Positions 35,188-43,845 of a DNA stretch of 64,000 nucleotides are shown here, in pieces; position 1 is the stretch's first letter; every line of letters starts with the position of its first letter. Both the position numbers and the translations under genes were made by a program. Under the pieces are notes generated by a model. It was not told where the DNA came from, searched no databases, and worked only from the letters and a program-made list of their open reading frames with translations. The stretch is from Rhodovarius crocodyli (GTDB lineage: Bacteria > Pseudomonadota > Alphaproteobacteria > Acetobacterales > Acetobacteraceae): assembly GCF_004005855.1 (NCBI RefSeq), contig NZ_SACL01000001.1, positions 806,001 through 870,000 of the forward strand, in the 5' to 3' direction.

Positions 35188-35979
35188 TTGGCCGAGCCTG
35201 TGTTGCCTGAGTATCTGCGCGAGACGCGCGAAGGCCATGTCGTCACCCTCACCTGGGACCGCCCGCCCAACAACCACATCAACCGCGACCTGGTGGTGGC
35301 GCTGGGTGACCGGCTGACGGCGCTGGACGCCGATGAGGGCTGCCGTGCCATCGTGCTGACGGGTGCGGGCAAGCACTTCTGCGCGGGGGCGGATTTCTCG
35401 GGCGGTGAGTCGGGCGGCCTGTCCTGGCCGCCGGAGGAGCCGGGCCAGACCCTCTACAAGAAGGCCGCGCGGCTGACGCGCACCAAGAAGCCGATCATCG
35501 CGGCCGTGCAGGGGGCTGCCATCGGCGCGGGGTTGGGCCTGGCGGTGATCGCGGATTTCCGCGTGACCTGCGTGGAGGCGCGGTATTCCGCCAATTTCAC
35601 GCGCCTCGGTTTCCATCCGGGCTTCGGGCTGTCCTACACGCTGCCCAAGCTGATCGGGCTGCAGAAGGCCGCCCTGCTGTTCTACACCGGCCGCCGCATC
35701 ACGGGTCAGGAAGCCTTCGACATGGGCCTGGCGGACCTGCTGGTGCCGCAGCCGGATGTGCTGACCACCGCGCAGTCGCTGGCGATGGAGATTTCGCTGT
35801 CCGCGCCGGCCGCCGTGCAGGGGCTGCGTTCCACCCTGCGCCGGGGCTTCGCCGAGGCCTATGAATCCGCCACCGAGCGCGAATACGAGCAGCAGATCTG
35901 GCAGCGCCAGATGGAAGATTTCAAGGAAGGGCGCCTGGCGATGACCGAGCGCCGCACCCCGGACTTCAAGGGCCGCTGA
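35188..35979 (+). CDS. Enoyl-CoA hydratase/isomerase family protein
   Basis: A 263-residue crotonase-fold protein. The oxyanion-hole segments are GAGKHFCAGADFSGG (residues about 64-78) and AVQGAAIGAGLGLAVIADFRV (about 108-128). The C-terminus has the crotonase helical tail. The start is TTG at 35188, which has GAGGAGAG 5-6 nt upstream; the upstream in-frame ATG (35140) would add 16 residues that do not fit the family. The next gene (acyl-CoA synthetase) begins 4 bp after its stop. Confidence 0.88.
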   Translation: MAEPVLPEYLRETREGHVVTLTWDRPPNNHINRDLVVALGDRLTALDADEGCRAIVLTGAGKHFCAGADFSGGESGGLSWPPEEPGQTLYKKAARLTRTKKPIIAAVQGAAIGAGLGLAVIADFRVTCVEARYSANFTRLGFHPGFGLSYTLPKLIGLQKAALLFYTGRRITGQEAFDMGLADLLVPQPDVLTTAQSLAMEISLSAPAAVQGLRSTLRRGFAEAYESATEREYEQQIWQRQMEDFKEGRLAMTERRTPDFKGR

Positions 35980-35983
35980 GACC

Positions 35984-38062
35984 ATGACCGATCTGAAGAA
36001 TCTGGCGGACGCCGTCTTCCGCCCGCGCGCCATCGCCCTGCTGGGGGCCACGCCGGACCAGAAGAAGAACAACTCCCGCGCGCAGCGGGTGCTGAAGAAG
36101 AACGGCTACAAGGGCCAGATCGTGCCCATCAACCCGGGCCGCGCCGAGATCATGGGCGACACCGCCTACCCGGACATCCGCGCCGCCCCGGGGCCGATCG
36201 ACCATGCCTTCATCATGGTGCCGGCCGCCGCCGTGCCCGATGCCATCGCCGGCTGCGTCGAAAAGGGCGTGAAGGTCGCCACCATCTACAGCGCGGGCTT
36301 CGCCGAGATCGGCGCCGAGGGCCGCGCCATGCAGGAAGCCTTCACCGAAACCGCCCGCAAGGGTGGGCTGCGGCTGATCGGGCCGAACTGCCTCGGCCTG
36401 GTGAACGTGACCGACGGCGTGCCGATCACCAATAACGCCGCCGTCGAGGCCGAGGAGATCAAGGCCGGTTCCATCGGCGTCGCCTCGCAATCCGGCAGCA
36501 TGATGGGCGCGCTGCTGTCGCGGGCCATGGCGCGCGGGCATCGCTTCTCCAAGCTCGTCTCCGTCGGCAACGAATGCGACGTGGGCGTGGGCGAGGTGGC
36601 GCAGCTGCTGGTCGAGGACGAAGCGACCCGCTGCGTGCTGCTGTTCATGGAAACCCTGCGCGATGCGGACAAGCTGGCCGCCGCCGCCGCGCGGGCGCAT
36701 CAGCTGGGCAAGCCCATCATCGCCTATAAGCTCGGTCGCTCTGACCTCGGGCGGCGCATCGCCGTTTCCCATACCGGGGCGATGGTGGGGGCAGACGAAC
36801 TCGCCGCCACCTTCTTCCGCGAGAACGGCATCCTGCGCGTCGAGACCCTGGATGCGCTGGTGGAGGCACCGCGTCTGGTGCTGGGGCGCAGCACGCCGAA
36901 GGGCCGGCGTGTGTCCATCATCACCGGCACGGGCGGCGGTGCGGCCATGATCGTGGATCGCCTGGGCCTGTATGGGGATGAGGTGGTGGGCCCCACCCCG
37001 GCCATGCAGGAACGGCTGGGCGCGCAGGGCATCCACCTCAGCGACAGCCCGCTGATCGACCTGCCGATGGGCGGCGGGGCGGGCCAATACACCTCCGTCC
37101 TCAAGGAAATGATCGCCTCCGACGGCAATGACGCGGTGGTGGCGGTGCTGGGCAGCACGGCCCGGCTGCGCCCCACCCAGGTGAACGAGAACATCCTGGA
37201 CATCTACGATGGCTCGAAGCCCATCGCCGTGTTCTGCGCGCCCCAGGCCGACGAGGCGCTGCGGATCTGCGACGAGGCCGATGTGGCCGGCTTCCGCACG
37301 CCGGAATCCTGCGCCGACGCGCTGCATGCCTTCCTGAACTGGCGCGCCCCGGTGCCGCGCGGGGTGGGCGCGCCCGACGCGCTGGCCAAGGCGTCCGCGC
37401 TGCTGAAGGCCGCCCCCGCCTCCACCCTCGATGAATCAGAGGCCGTGGCGGTGTTCGAGGCGCTGGGCATCGAGGGTTCCGGCGCGCGCATCGTGAACAG
37501 CCCCGATGAGGCGCTGGGCATGGAAGGTCCGGTGGCCGTGAAGATCCTGTCGCCGGACATCCTGCACAAGACCGATGCCGGGCTGGTGAAGCTGGGCGTG
37601 GTGGGAGAGGCCGCGATCCGCGACGCGGTGGCCGCCATGCTGGCCCGCGCGAAGGAGCACTTCCCCGAGGCACGCATCCGCGGCGTGCTGGTGGCCCCCA
37701 TGCACAAGGGCCTGGCCGAGGTGATCCTGGGCTTCCGCCGCGACCCGGAGGTGGGGCCCATCGTCATGCTGGGCATGGGCGGCGTGCTGGCGGAGCTGCG
37801 CAAGAGCTTCTGCGTGCGCCTGGCGCCCGTGACGGTCGAGACGGCGGCCGAGATGATCGCGGAGCTGCCTGAGCTGCGCATGCTGACCGGCTTCCGCAAC
37901 CTGCCGCTGGGCGATGTGGCGGCGCTGGCCAAGGCGATCCACGCGATCTCCCTGCTGGCCGTGACCGATGGGCCCACCGTGCAGGAAGCCGAGATCAACC
38001 CGCTGTTCATCCGCCATCAGGGCCAGGGCGTCGTCGCCGTCGACGGCCTGATCAGCCTGTAA
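35984..38062 (+). CDS. NDP-forming acyl-CoA synthetase (acetate-CoA ligase family)
   Basis: A 692-residue fusion of both halves of the ADP-forming acyl-CoA synthetase: CoA-binding Rossmann domain (FRPRAIALLGATPDQKKNN, residues about 12-135), the succinyl-CoA-ligase-like domains with the phosphorylatable His in VSHTGAMVGADE (His263), and a C-terminal ATP-grasp domain (MEGPVAVKILSPDILHKTDAGLVKLGV, from about residue 500). It converts an acid, CoA and ATP to acyl-CoA, ADP and phosphate, or the reverse. In this operon it likely activates or releases the pathway's acid. Confidence 0.9.
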   Translation: MTDLKNLADAVFRPRAIALLGATPDQKKNNSRAQRVLKKNGYKGQIVPINPGRAEIMGDTAYPDIRAAPGPIDHAFIMVPAAAVPDAIAGCVEKGVKVATIYSAGFAEIGAEGRAMQEAFTETARKGGLRLIGPNCLGLVNVTDGVPITNNAAVEAEEIKAGSIGVASQSGSMMGALLSRAMARGHRFSKLVSVGNECDVGVGEVAQLLVEDEATRCVLLFMETLRDADKLAAAAARAHQLGKPIIAYKLGRSDLGRRIAVSHTGAMVGADELAATFFRENGILRVETLDALVEAPRLVLGRSTPKGRRVSIITGTGGGAAMIVDRLGLYGDEVVGPTPAMQERLGAQGIHLSDSPLIDLPMGGGAGQYTSVLKEMIASDGNDAVVAVLGSTARLRPTQVNENILDIYDGSKPIAVFCAPQADEALRICDEADVAGFRTPESCADALHAFLNWRAPVPRGVGAPDALAKASALLKAAPASTLDESEAVAVFEALGIEGSGARIVNSPDEALGMEGPVAVKILSPDILHKTDAGLVKLGVVGEAAIRDAVAAMLARAKEHFPEARIRGVLVAPMHKGLAEVILGFRRDPEVGPIVMLGMGGVLAELRKSFCVRLAPVTVETAAEMIAELPELRMLTGFRNLPLGDVAALAKAIHAISLLAVTDGPTVQEAEINPLFIRHQGQGVVAVDGLISL

Positions 38063-38080
38063 AAAGAACCGATAGGAAGC

Positions 38081-39250
38081 ATGACCATGACCGCGCTGTC
38101 CGAAGAAGACCGCATGTTGCAGGAGCTGGTGTCGAAGTTCGTGCAGAACGAGCTGATGCCGCTGGAAGCCGCCGTCCTGAAGCGCGAGGCCGAGGGCGGC
38201 AAATACGCGCTGACCGAGGCCGAGGAGAAGCCGCTGCTGGCCAAGTGCCAGGAGCTGGGCCTGTGGGGCCTGGACGTGCCCGAGGAATACGGCGGCGCCA
38301 ACCTGAACCCCGTGGCGCGCATGGTGGTGGAGGAGGAGGTCAGCCGCACCGTCGTGCCCTTCGAGTTCCCGCCCGACAGCCCCAACCTGCACATGCTGAT
38401 GGTGGCCGCGAACGAGGACCAGAAGGAGCGCTATCTGAAGCCCTATGCCGAGGGCAGGATGAAGTCGGCCATCGCCATTTCCGAGCCCGGCGCCGGCGGC
38501 GACCCGGCCGGCATGATCACCCGCGCCCGCAAGGACGGGAATGACTGGGTGATCAACGGCCGCAAGATCTGGGTCAGCCGCGTGCCGTATTGCGACTTCA
38601 TCATCCTGATGGCGCGCACGGGCGAGGGGAAGCGCGAGGAAGGCATGTCCGCCTTCATCGTGGACAAGGGCACGCCCGGCTTCATCATCGAGCGCGAGAT
38701 CGCGATGATCGGCGGCCGCAAGACCTATGAGCTGGTCTTCGACGAGATGCGCCTGCCCGAGAGCCAGGTGCTGGGCACGCTGCATCGCGGCTATGCCCCC
38801 ATGCAGCTGCGCCTGAACGTGCGCCGCCTGCAGATCGGCGCGCGCTGCGTGGGCATCGCCAGCCGCGCGGTCGAGATGATGTGCGAGCAGGCGAAGAACC
38901 GCGTGACCTTCGGCGTGCCCCTGGCCGACCGCCAGGCCATCCAGTGGTGGATCGCGGATGCCGCCATCAAGATCCATGCCTGCCGGCTGATGGTGATGAC
39001 CGCCGCCAAGACGCTGGAGGAAGGCGGCGACGTGCGCAACGAGGCCAGCATGATCAAGGTGTTCGCCACCGAGATGGCCACCACCGTCCTGGACCAGGCC
39101 ATGCAGACCTTCGGCGCCATGGGCATGACCAAGGAACTGCCGCTGCAGCTGTTCAGCCAGCAGGTGCGCCTGATGCGGATCTATGAGGGCCCGACCGAGG
39201 TGCACCGCATGGCCATCGCCAAGCGCGTGCTGCGCAACGGCAAGGTCTGA
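38081..39250 (+). CDS. Acyl-CoA dehydrogenase
   Basis: A 389-residue FAD acyl-CoA dehydrogenase. N-terminal helical domain; middle beta domain with MKSAIAISEPGAGGDPAGM and WVINGRKIWVSRV; C-terminal helices with RVTFGVPLADRQAIQWWIADAA. The tail RIYEGPTEVHRMAIAKRVLRN carries the Glu of the family signature in the normal place. It introduces a double bond that the enoyl-CoA hydratase could then hydrate. Its stop lies only 2 bp from that of the convergent DUF3108 gene. Confidence 0.92.
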   Translation: MTMTALSEEDRMLQELVSKFVQNELMPLEAAVLKREAEGGKYALTEAEEKPLLAKCQELGLWGLDVPEEYGGANLNPVARMVVEEEVSRTVVPFEFPPDSPNLHMLMVAANEDQKERYLKPYAEGRMKSAIAISEPGAGGDPAGMITRARKDGNDWVINGRKIWVSRVPYCDFIILMARTGEGKREEGMSAFIVDKGTPGFIIEREIAMIGGRKTYELVFDEMRLPESQVLGTLHRGYAPMQLRLNVRRLQIGARCVGIASRAVEMMCEQAKNRVTFGVPLADRQAIQWWIADAAIKIHACRLMVMTAAKTLEEGGDVRNEASMIKVFATEMATTVLDQAMQTFGAMGMTKELPLQLFSQQVRLMRIYEGPTEVHRMAIAKRVLRNGKV

Positions 39251-39252
39251 TC

Positions 39253-40041
39253 CTATTCGCCTTCCAGCCGGGTGAGGGTCGCGTAGACGCGGCCCCACCA
39301 GCGGGAGGCGATCTCGACCCGCAGCGGCACGGGCGGCGCGCCCGCGCGCGGGGAGGCGATCCAGGCCGTGATCTCGCTGGGCTCGCGTGAGCGGGCCTGG
39401 TCTTGGTTGCGCAGGAAGCCGCCCAGCATCCGGCTTTCGACCGTGCAGCGCAGGGCGCGGCCCTGCATGCCCACGCCCCATTCATTGGGCACGGTTTCCT
39501 CGCCTTCCGTGCGGGCCTGGGCCTGGGTCAGCCGCCGGGCGTCGAACAGCCGCATCGCGCCCTCGCACCGGCGGGTGGCGGCGACGTTGCGGGACAGCAT
39601 GAGCAGCGCGGAGAGCGAGTCCATGGTGCCCGCCAGCTGGTCGGCAGGCACGCCGTCCCGCTCCTCGGTTTCGAGAGACGGAACCAAGCTGCGCACCTGC
39701 GGCCGGCCGTCCGCGGCGTAGTCCATCAATGCCTCGCGCCGTTCGCCGCGCATCACGCCCTGCACGACATAGCGGCGCGGGCGGGGCGTGTTGCCCTGCC
39801 AGTCGCCCTCAACCACCGTGGTTTGGTCGGAACGCGAGAACACGCCCAGCATGCCGCGAGACCGGCTCTGCATTTCCAGGCGATAGCGGCGGGCGTCGGA
39901 ATCGATGGTGATGCGCGTCTGCATCACATGCAGCCCCGCCACATGCAGGTCATAGGTGGCGTACCAGACCGTCGCCGCGGCAGGGCGGGCGCCCAGCATG
40001 GCCAGGCCGAGGATCGGCAAGGGAAGCAGCAGACGGCGCAT
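39253..40041 (-). CDS. DUF3108 domain-containing exported protein
   Basis: A 262-residue protein with a signal peptide (MRRLLLPLPILGLAMLGARPAAA). The mature part starts TVWYATYDLHVAGLHVMQTRI and has YRLEMQSRSRGMLGVFSRS plus the middle segment YVVQGVMRGERREALMDYAADG, typical of DUF3108. Relatives are small periplasmic beta-sheet proteins of unknown function. It is convergent with the acyl-CoA dehydrogenase gene and lies next to tRNA-Val. Confidence 0.87.
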   Translation of the reverse strand: MRRLLLPLPILGLAMLGARPAAATVWYATYDLHVAGLHVMQTRITIDSDARRYRLEMQSRSRGMLGVFSRSDQTTVVEGDWQGNTPRPRRYVVQGVMRGERREALMDYAADGRPQVRSLVPSLETEERDGVPADQLAGTMDSLSALLMLSRNVAATRRCEGAMRLFDARRLTQAQARTEGEETVPNEWGVGMQGRALRCTVESRMLGGFLRNQDQARSREPSEITAWIASPRAGAPPVPLRVEIASRWWGRVYATLTRLEGE

Positions 40042-40099
40042 GGCTTAGAATCAGGGACGCAACGGTCAAAGTGCAAGAGCATTCTTGCCTGACCCCGGC

Positions 40100-40128
40100 T
40101 TGACACCCCGCCGCCATACGGGCAAATG
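40100..40128 (+). promoter_or_regulatory. Sigma-70-type promoter of tRNA-Val
   Basis: A perfect -35 box TTGACA at 40100-40105, then 17 bp, then CAAATG at 40123-40128 as a weaker -10. The tRNA begins 15 bp after it. Confidence 0.65.
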
Positions 40129-40142
40129 GCGCCCCACACGAT

Positions 40143-40217
40143 GGGTGCGTAGCTCAGCGGTAGAGCACTGCCTTCACACGGCAGGGGTCACAGGTTCAAT
40201 CCCTGTCGCACCCACCA
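40143..40217 (+). tRNA. tRNA-Val (anticodon CAC)
   Basis: 75-nt cloverleaf including the encoded CCA. The acceptor stem GGGTGCG pairs with CGCACCC, the anticodon stem is CTGCC/GGCAG around the loop TTCACAC (anticodon CAC, reads GUG), and the T-arm loop is TTCAATC closed by ACAGG/CCTGT. Its 3' end is duplicated at 48874-48908, marking it as the attachment site of the island to its right. Confidence 0.97.
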
Positions 40218-40226
40218 TCGTTTTCA
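40192..40226 (+). repeat. Attachment-site copy at the tRNA-Val 3' end (left end of island)
   Basis: 35 bases covering the T-arm, acceptor 3' strand and CCA of tRNA-Val plus 9 bases beyond it. 34 of 35 match 48874-48908; the only difference is T at 40206 against C at 48888. It starts AGGTTCAATCCCTG and ends ACCATCGTTTTCA. Duplication of a tRNA 3' end is the classic trace of tyrosine-recombinase integration. Confidence 0.8.
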
Positions 40227-40414
40227 GTGACTTATGGCGTGTTGTAGTGGCTCTCAGAACGGGCTGGGTAACGCGCGTTGCGCCTAGTCTCCTGCCAGCA
40301 AATCGCGGCAGTTGGTCACCGACCCTCGAGGCTGAGCTACATCCATTCGGCTACCAATCGCCGACCAGTCACCGATTTTTACGATATCGTTGACCGTATA
40401 CTAAAGCCGAGTGT

Positions 40415-41722
40415 CTAAGCTGGCAGGATCACCCTGGCCCGCAACCCGCGCGCAGCCAGGTTCTCCAGAGTGGCCGACCCACCGTGGGCAACCGCGATGG
40501 AGCGCACCAGTGCAAGGCCGAGCCCGATGCCGCCTGTCTCCCGGTTGCGCGACGGCTCGCCGCGATAAAAGGGCTCGAAGACGCGCTCCAGCTCCTCATG
40601 CGGCAGGCCTGGGCCGTCGTCCTCGATTTCGACCACGGCGGCTCCAGGGGACCGCATCAGCCGCACCCGCGCCGCGCCGCCATAAGTGACGGCATTGTTG
40701 ATGAGGTTGGTGAACAGGCTGCGCAACCCGATGTCGTCCGCCTGCAGGACCACGTCGGGCCCGTCCTCCAGCCGCACGTCGCGGCCGGTCTCGGCCATGT
40801 CGTCGGCGATGCTGCACAGCAGGGAACGCAATTCCTGCCGCTGTCTCGGTCGGCGTACATGGGTCGTCTGCACGAAGGACAGCACCGCCCCCAGCATGCG
40901 CTGCATCTCGGCGATGTCGGCCTCGGCGCGATGGCGGATGGCTTCGGGCGCGCGTTCCAGCCGAAAGGCCAGCCGCGTTAGCGGCACCCGCAGGTCGTGG
41001 GCGATGGCGCTCATCATATCCAGCCGGTCGTCGATGTAGCGGCCCAGCCGTCCCTTCATCTCGTTGAAGGCCAGTGCCGCACCCCGCAGCTCACGCGGGC
41101 CGTCCGGCTTCAGGTCGGGTTCGCGCGGGTTTCGGCCCAACCGCTCCGCCGCCTCGGCGAATTGCCTGATGGGCCAGGAAAGCCAGTGCGCCAGGAAAAA
41201 GGCGAAGGGAATGGCGAACAGGATGCTGGCCACCACCCAGGTTGCGGCCAAGGCAAGCCAGCCCCGCAGCAGGGAGGCGGAGGAGGTGACGACACGCCAG
41301 CTGCCGTCGTCCATCTGCCGCGCGAGCTTGATGCCGCCAGCGAAATCCAGCGTCTCCAGGTCCAACCCGCCACCGGTCGGGCCCAGGCTCATGGCCTGGC
41401 GCGGGCCGGCGGCCCAGCGGCCGACACCCAGTAGCTCCAGCCGCAACCGCCCGGCGGGCAGGCCTAGCCGCTCGGCCACCATGTCCCTCAGCGGCTCCAG
41501 CGCCGGCTCCTGCGGGCGGAATTCCCGTGCCTCGCGGATCTCGATGCCCGTGGTGTCCCGGCCGTCCAGGATGGCCATCTGCACCTTGGCGAAGCTCAAC
41601 GGGCCGAGCGGCACCGGCGGGCAGATGAGGAACACCGCCAGGTTCAGCATCTGCACGAGCAGCACGCACCCGAACAGGATGGCCGTGGCGCGGACCACGA
41701 TGGGGATGGAACGCAGCTTCAT
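40415..41722 (-). CDS. Two-component sensor histidine kinase (EnvZ/OmpR-partner type)
   Basis: A 435-residue membrane histidine kinase: an N-terminal helix (ILFGCVLLVQMLNLAVFLIC), a periplasmic sensor region of roughly 120 residues, a second helix (LALAATWVVASILFAIPFAFFLA), HAMP, then HisKA with the phospho-His in SAIAHDLRVPLTRLAF. The ATPase part has the N box NLINNAVTYG and G boxes DDGPGLP and GIGLGLALVRSI. It starts 11 bp after the response regulator stop. The signal is unknown. It is the first gene after the tRNA. Confidence 0.92.
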   Translation of the reverse strand: MKLRSIPIVVRATAILFGCVLLVQMLNLAVFLICPPVPLGPLSFAKVQMAILDGRDTTGIEIREAREFRPQEPALEPLRDMVAERLGLPAGRLRLELLGVGRWAAGPRQAMSLGPTGGGLDLETLDFAGGIKLARQMDDGSWRVVTSSASLLRGWLALAATWVVASILFAIPFAFFLAHWLSWPIRQFAEAAERLGRNPREPDLKPDGPRELRGAALAFNEMKGRLGRYIDDRLDMMSAIAHDLRVPLTRLAFRLERAPEAIRHRAEADIAEMQRMLGAVLSFVQTTHVRRPRQRQELRSLLCSIADDMAETGRDVRLEDGPDVVLQADDIGLRSLFTNLINNAVTYGGAARVRLMRSPGAAVVEIEDDGPGLPHEELERVFEPFYRGEPSRNRETGGIGLGLALVRSIAVAHGGSATLENLAARGLRARVILPA

Positions 41723-41733
41723 GGCGGCTCTCC

Positions 41734-42444
41734 CTACAGGCGTTGCGTGGCTGGGACGAACATGTAGCCCTCATTGCGGATGGTGCGGATCAGGGCATCG
41801 CCCGGCCCGCGCAGCTTGCGCCGCAGCCGGCTGACCTGCACGTCCACCGCGCGGTCGAAGGCATCGCTGTCCGGCCCCCGCGCCGCATTCAACAACTGGT
41901 CGCGCGTCAGCACCCGCCGCGGGCGCTCGATGAAGGCCTTCAGCATGAACAGCTCCCCATCCGTCAGGTGCACCAGCACGCCCTCCGGGTCGCGCAGCTC
42001 ATGGGCGCTGAAATCCGCGACCCAACCGCGAAAGCCCACGCGATAGGCGCGGAACCCCTGCCCCGGGACGCGGCTGCCACGACGCAGCATCGCTTTTACC
42101 ACGGCCAGCAGCTCGCCCGGGCTGCTCGGCTTGCCGACATAGTAATCGGCGCCGGCATTCAGCCCGGCGATACGGGCGGGCGGGGTGTCCAGCGCGGAGA
42201 GCATCACCACCGGCGGGTGCGGCGCACGCGCCAGGCGCTCGCAGGCGGTCAGCCCATTCTCGCCCGGCATCAGCACGTCGAGCAGGATCAGATCGATGGG
42301 CTCCGCGGCCAGGATGCGCTCCATGGAGCGGACCTCCGGCGCGTCGAGCACCCGGTAGCCGTGGCCGCGCAGGCTCTCGCCAATGGCGTCCCGGATGCCG
42401 GCATCGTCATCCACCACCAGGATGGTCTGTCGCTCGTCGTCCAT
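41734..42444 (-). CDS. OmpR-family response regulator
   Basis: A 236-residue regulator. The receiver domain has the acidic pocket VVDDD (residues 10-14) and phospho-acceptor Asp56 in LILLDVLMPGENG, with a Lys in VGKPSSPGEL. The C-terminal winged helix (Trans_reg_C) includes LTDGELFMLKAFIERPRRVLTRDQLLNAARG and DVQVSRLRRKL...LIRTIRNEGYMF. It forms a pair with the kinase 11 bp downstream. ATG 42444 has AGGAG only 2 bp before it; ATG 42465 in frame is another possible start. Confidence 0.9.
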   Translation of the reverse strand: MDDERQTILVVDDDAGIRDAIGESLRGHGYRVLDAPEVRSMERILAAEPIDLILLDVLMPGENGLTACERLARAPHPPVVMLSALDTPPARIAGLNAGADYYVGKPSSPGELLAVVKAMLRRGSRVPGQGFRAYRVGFRGWVADFSAHELRDPEGVLVHLTDGELFMLKAFIERPRRVLTRDQLLNAARGPDSDAFDRAVDVQVSRLRRKLRGPGDALIRTIRNEGYMFVPATQRL

Positions 42445-42521
42445 CGCTCCTGATCCCCGTGGCATGGCGCGGCAAGTCGGGCGGGAATGTTTCTGGCGGA
42501 TGTCCGGGCCGCCGTAGCGAG

Positions 42522-42548
42522 GTGTCCGGCAGGAAATACGCCGGACAC
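42522..42548. promoter_or_regulatory. Inverted repeat in the regulator/methyltransferase divergent region
   Basis: Arms GTGTCCGGC / GCCGGACAC (9 bp) with a 9-bp spacer, about 50 bp before the methyltransferase start. The size and place suggest an operator, perhaps for the divergent response regulator, but OmpR-type sites are normally direct repeats, so the binding protein is uncertain. Confidence 0.4.
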
Positions 42549-42598
42549 GAACTGCCCCGAGGGTCGCCCCGCTTCGCAACTGGACCCCGAGGATACCG

Positions 42599-43213
42599 AT
42601 GTCGGCCGAGACCGTCACTGAACAAACCCTGCCTCCCGAGCGTGACAACCTGCTCTTCCTCCGTTCCTGGATGCAGGACCCGCTGCGGGCCGGCGCCTTC
42701 AAGCCCAGCAGCCCCGACCTGGCACGCGCCATGGCGGGCCAGGTCGATCCCTCCATCCCCGGCCCGATCGTGGAGCTGGGACCCGGCACCGGCGCCATCA
42801 CCCGCGCCCTGGTGGAGCGGGGCGTCGACCCTGCCCGGCTGGTGCTGGTGGAGGCCGATCCGAACTTTTGCACGTTGCTGCGCCGGCGATGGCCCACCGC
42901 GCGCGTGCTGCAGGCCGATGCCTATGGCACGCCGTCGCTGATGCGCGACTTCGACGCACCTGCGGCGGCCGTCGTCGCCGGGCTGCCGCTGCTGATCCGC
43001 CCGCCCTCCCAGCGACTGCGGCTCGTTATGGACTGCCTTCGTCAGGCCTCACCGGGGGCGCCCTTCATCCAGTTCACCTATTTCGTCCGCTCGCCGGTGC
43101 CGGCCCCGCGCCCGGGGCTGCGTGCGCATGGTTCCTCCATGGTGTGGCGCAATCTATGGCCGGCGCGGGTTTGGACCTATCGCCTGCCACGCCGCCTCGC
43201 CGAGGCTGCGTGA
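42599..43213 (+). CDS. SAM-dependent methyltransferase (PmtA / rRNA-dimethylase-like)
   Basis: A 204-residue methyltransferase. The N-terminal segment FLRSWMQDPLRAGAFKPSSPDLARAMAGQVD and motif I VELGPGTGAITRALVERGVDPARLVLVEADPNF match the bacterial phosphatidylethanolamine N-methyltransferase (PmtA) group and its relatives. Phospholipid methylation is thus a plausible but unproven activity; it may act with the membrane protein that follows 2 bp later. Confidence 0.78.
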   Translation: MSAETVTEQTLPPERDNLLFLRSWMQDPLRAGAFKPSSPDLARAMAGQVDPSIPGPIVELGPGTGAITRALVERGVDPARLVLVEADPNFCTLLRRRWPTARVLQADAYGTPSLMRDFDAPAAAVVAGLPLLIRPPSQRLRLVMDCLRQASPGAPFIQFTYFVRSPVPAPRPGLRAHGSSMVWRNLWPARVWTYRLPRRLAEAA

Positions 43214-43215
43214 GC

Positions 43216-43821
43216 ATGCTCGACACCCTGCTGCGGGCGGCCAGCATGGAGGCGGTGTTCCTCGCCGCGCTGATCGAGAAGTTCATCCCCATCCTTCCCT
43301 CCTATCTGCTGTACCCGATGATCGGCATCGGGGCGGAGGATGGCTGGGCGCTGGCGATGCGCTGCCTGGTGGCGACGGCGGGCTCCATGGGCGGCGCCGT
43401 CGCATGGTACTGGCTGGGCGCCTGGGTGGGGGAGCGCCGGACCCAGGCGCTGGTCGAGCGCCATGGCCGCTGGCTGCTGCTGTCGCCCGCGCTGTACGGG
43501 CGGCTGATGGCGGATTATCGGCGCAAGCCGGCGGGGCTGACCTTCATCGGCCAGCTGATCCCCACGGTGCGGATCTTCCAGGCCTTGCCAGCCGGGGTGC
43601 TGCGGCTACCGCAGATGCCCTTCCTGATGGCGACCGCCCTCGGCTCCCTGTGCTGGATCGCTCTGCTGGCGGGGTCCGGGCATTTCCTGCACCGGCTGGG
43701 CTGGGAGGCAGGGGAAGCGGGGCTGACCGTGCTCGGCACCATGGTGGTGCTTGAGGTCGGCGCGGCGCTGGTCACACGCGCAGTGCGGCGCCGTTCCAGG
43801 CTGGCCAGCCAGCCTGGGTAA
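43216..43821 (+). CDS. Small inner-membrane protein (DedA/YqaA-like, SNARE-associated)
   Basis: A 201-residue protein with several membrane helices: LRAASMEAVFLAALIEKFIPILPSYLLYPMIG, a reentrant proline-containing region, then GLTFIGQLIPTVRIFQALPAGVLRLPQMPF with the family-type Arg, and a C-terminal helix. DedA proteins affect membrane-lipid homeostasis. An in-frame GTG at 43210 overlaps the methyltransferase stop and may be the true start. The pair with a lipid-methyltransferase-like gene suggests a membrane function. Confidence 0.83.
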   Translation: MLDTLLRAASMEAVFLAALIEKFIPILPSYLLYPMIGIGAEDGWALAMRCLVATAGSMGGAVAWYWLGAWVGERRTQALVERHGRWLLLSPALYGRLMADYRRKPAGLTFIGQLIPTVRIFQALPAGVLRLPQMPFLMATALGSLCWIALLAGSGHFLHRLGWEAGEAGLTVLGTMVVLEVGAALVTRAVRRRSRLASQPG

Positions 43822-43845
43822 GGCGGGCCTCACTCGCCCGTCGCT

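Noticed and set aside
37436-39481. Minus-strand open frame of 681 codons opposite the acyl-CoA genes
   Set aside because: A shadow of the acyl-CoA synthetase and dehydrogenase genes; no domain is recognisable.
40218-40414. Integrase remnant right after tRNA-Val
   Set aside because: No reading frame in this 197-base gap shows tyrosine recombinase motifs; possible short peptides are not convincing.
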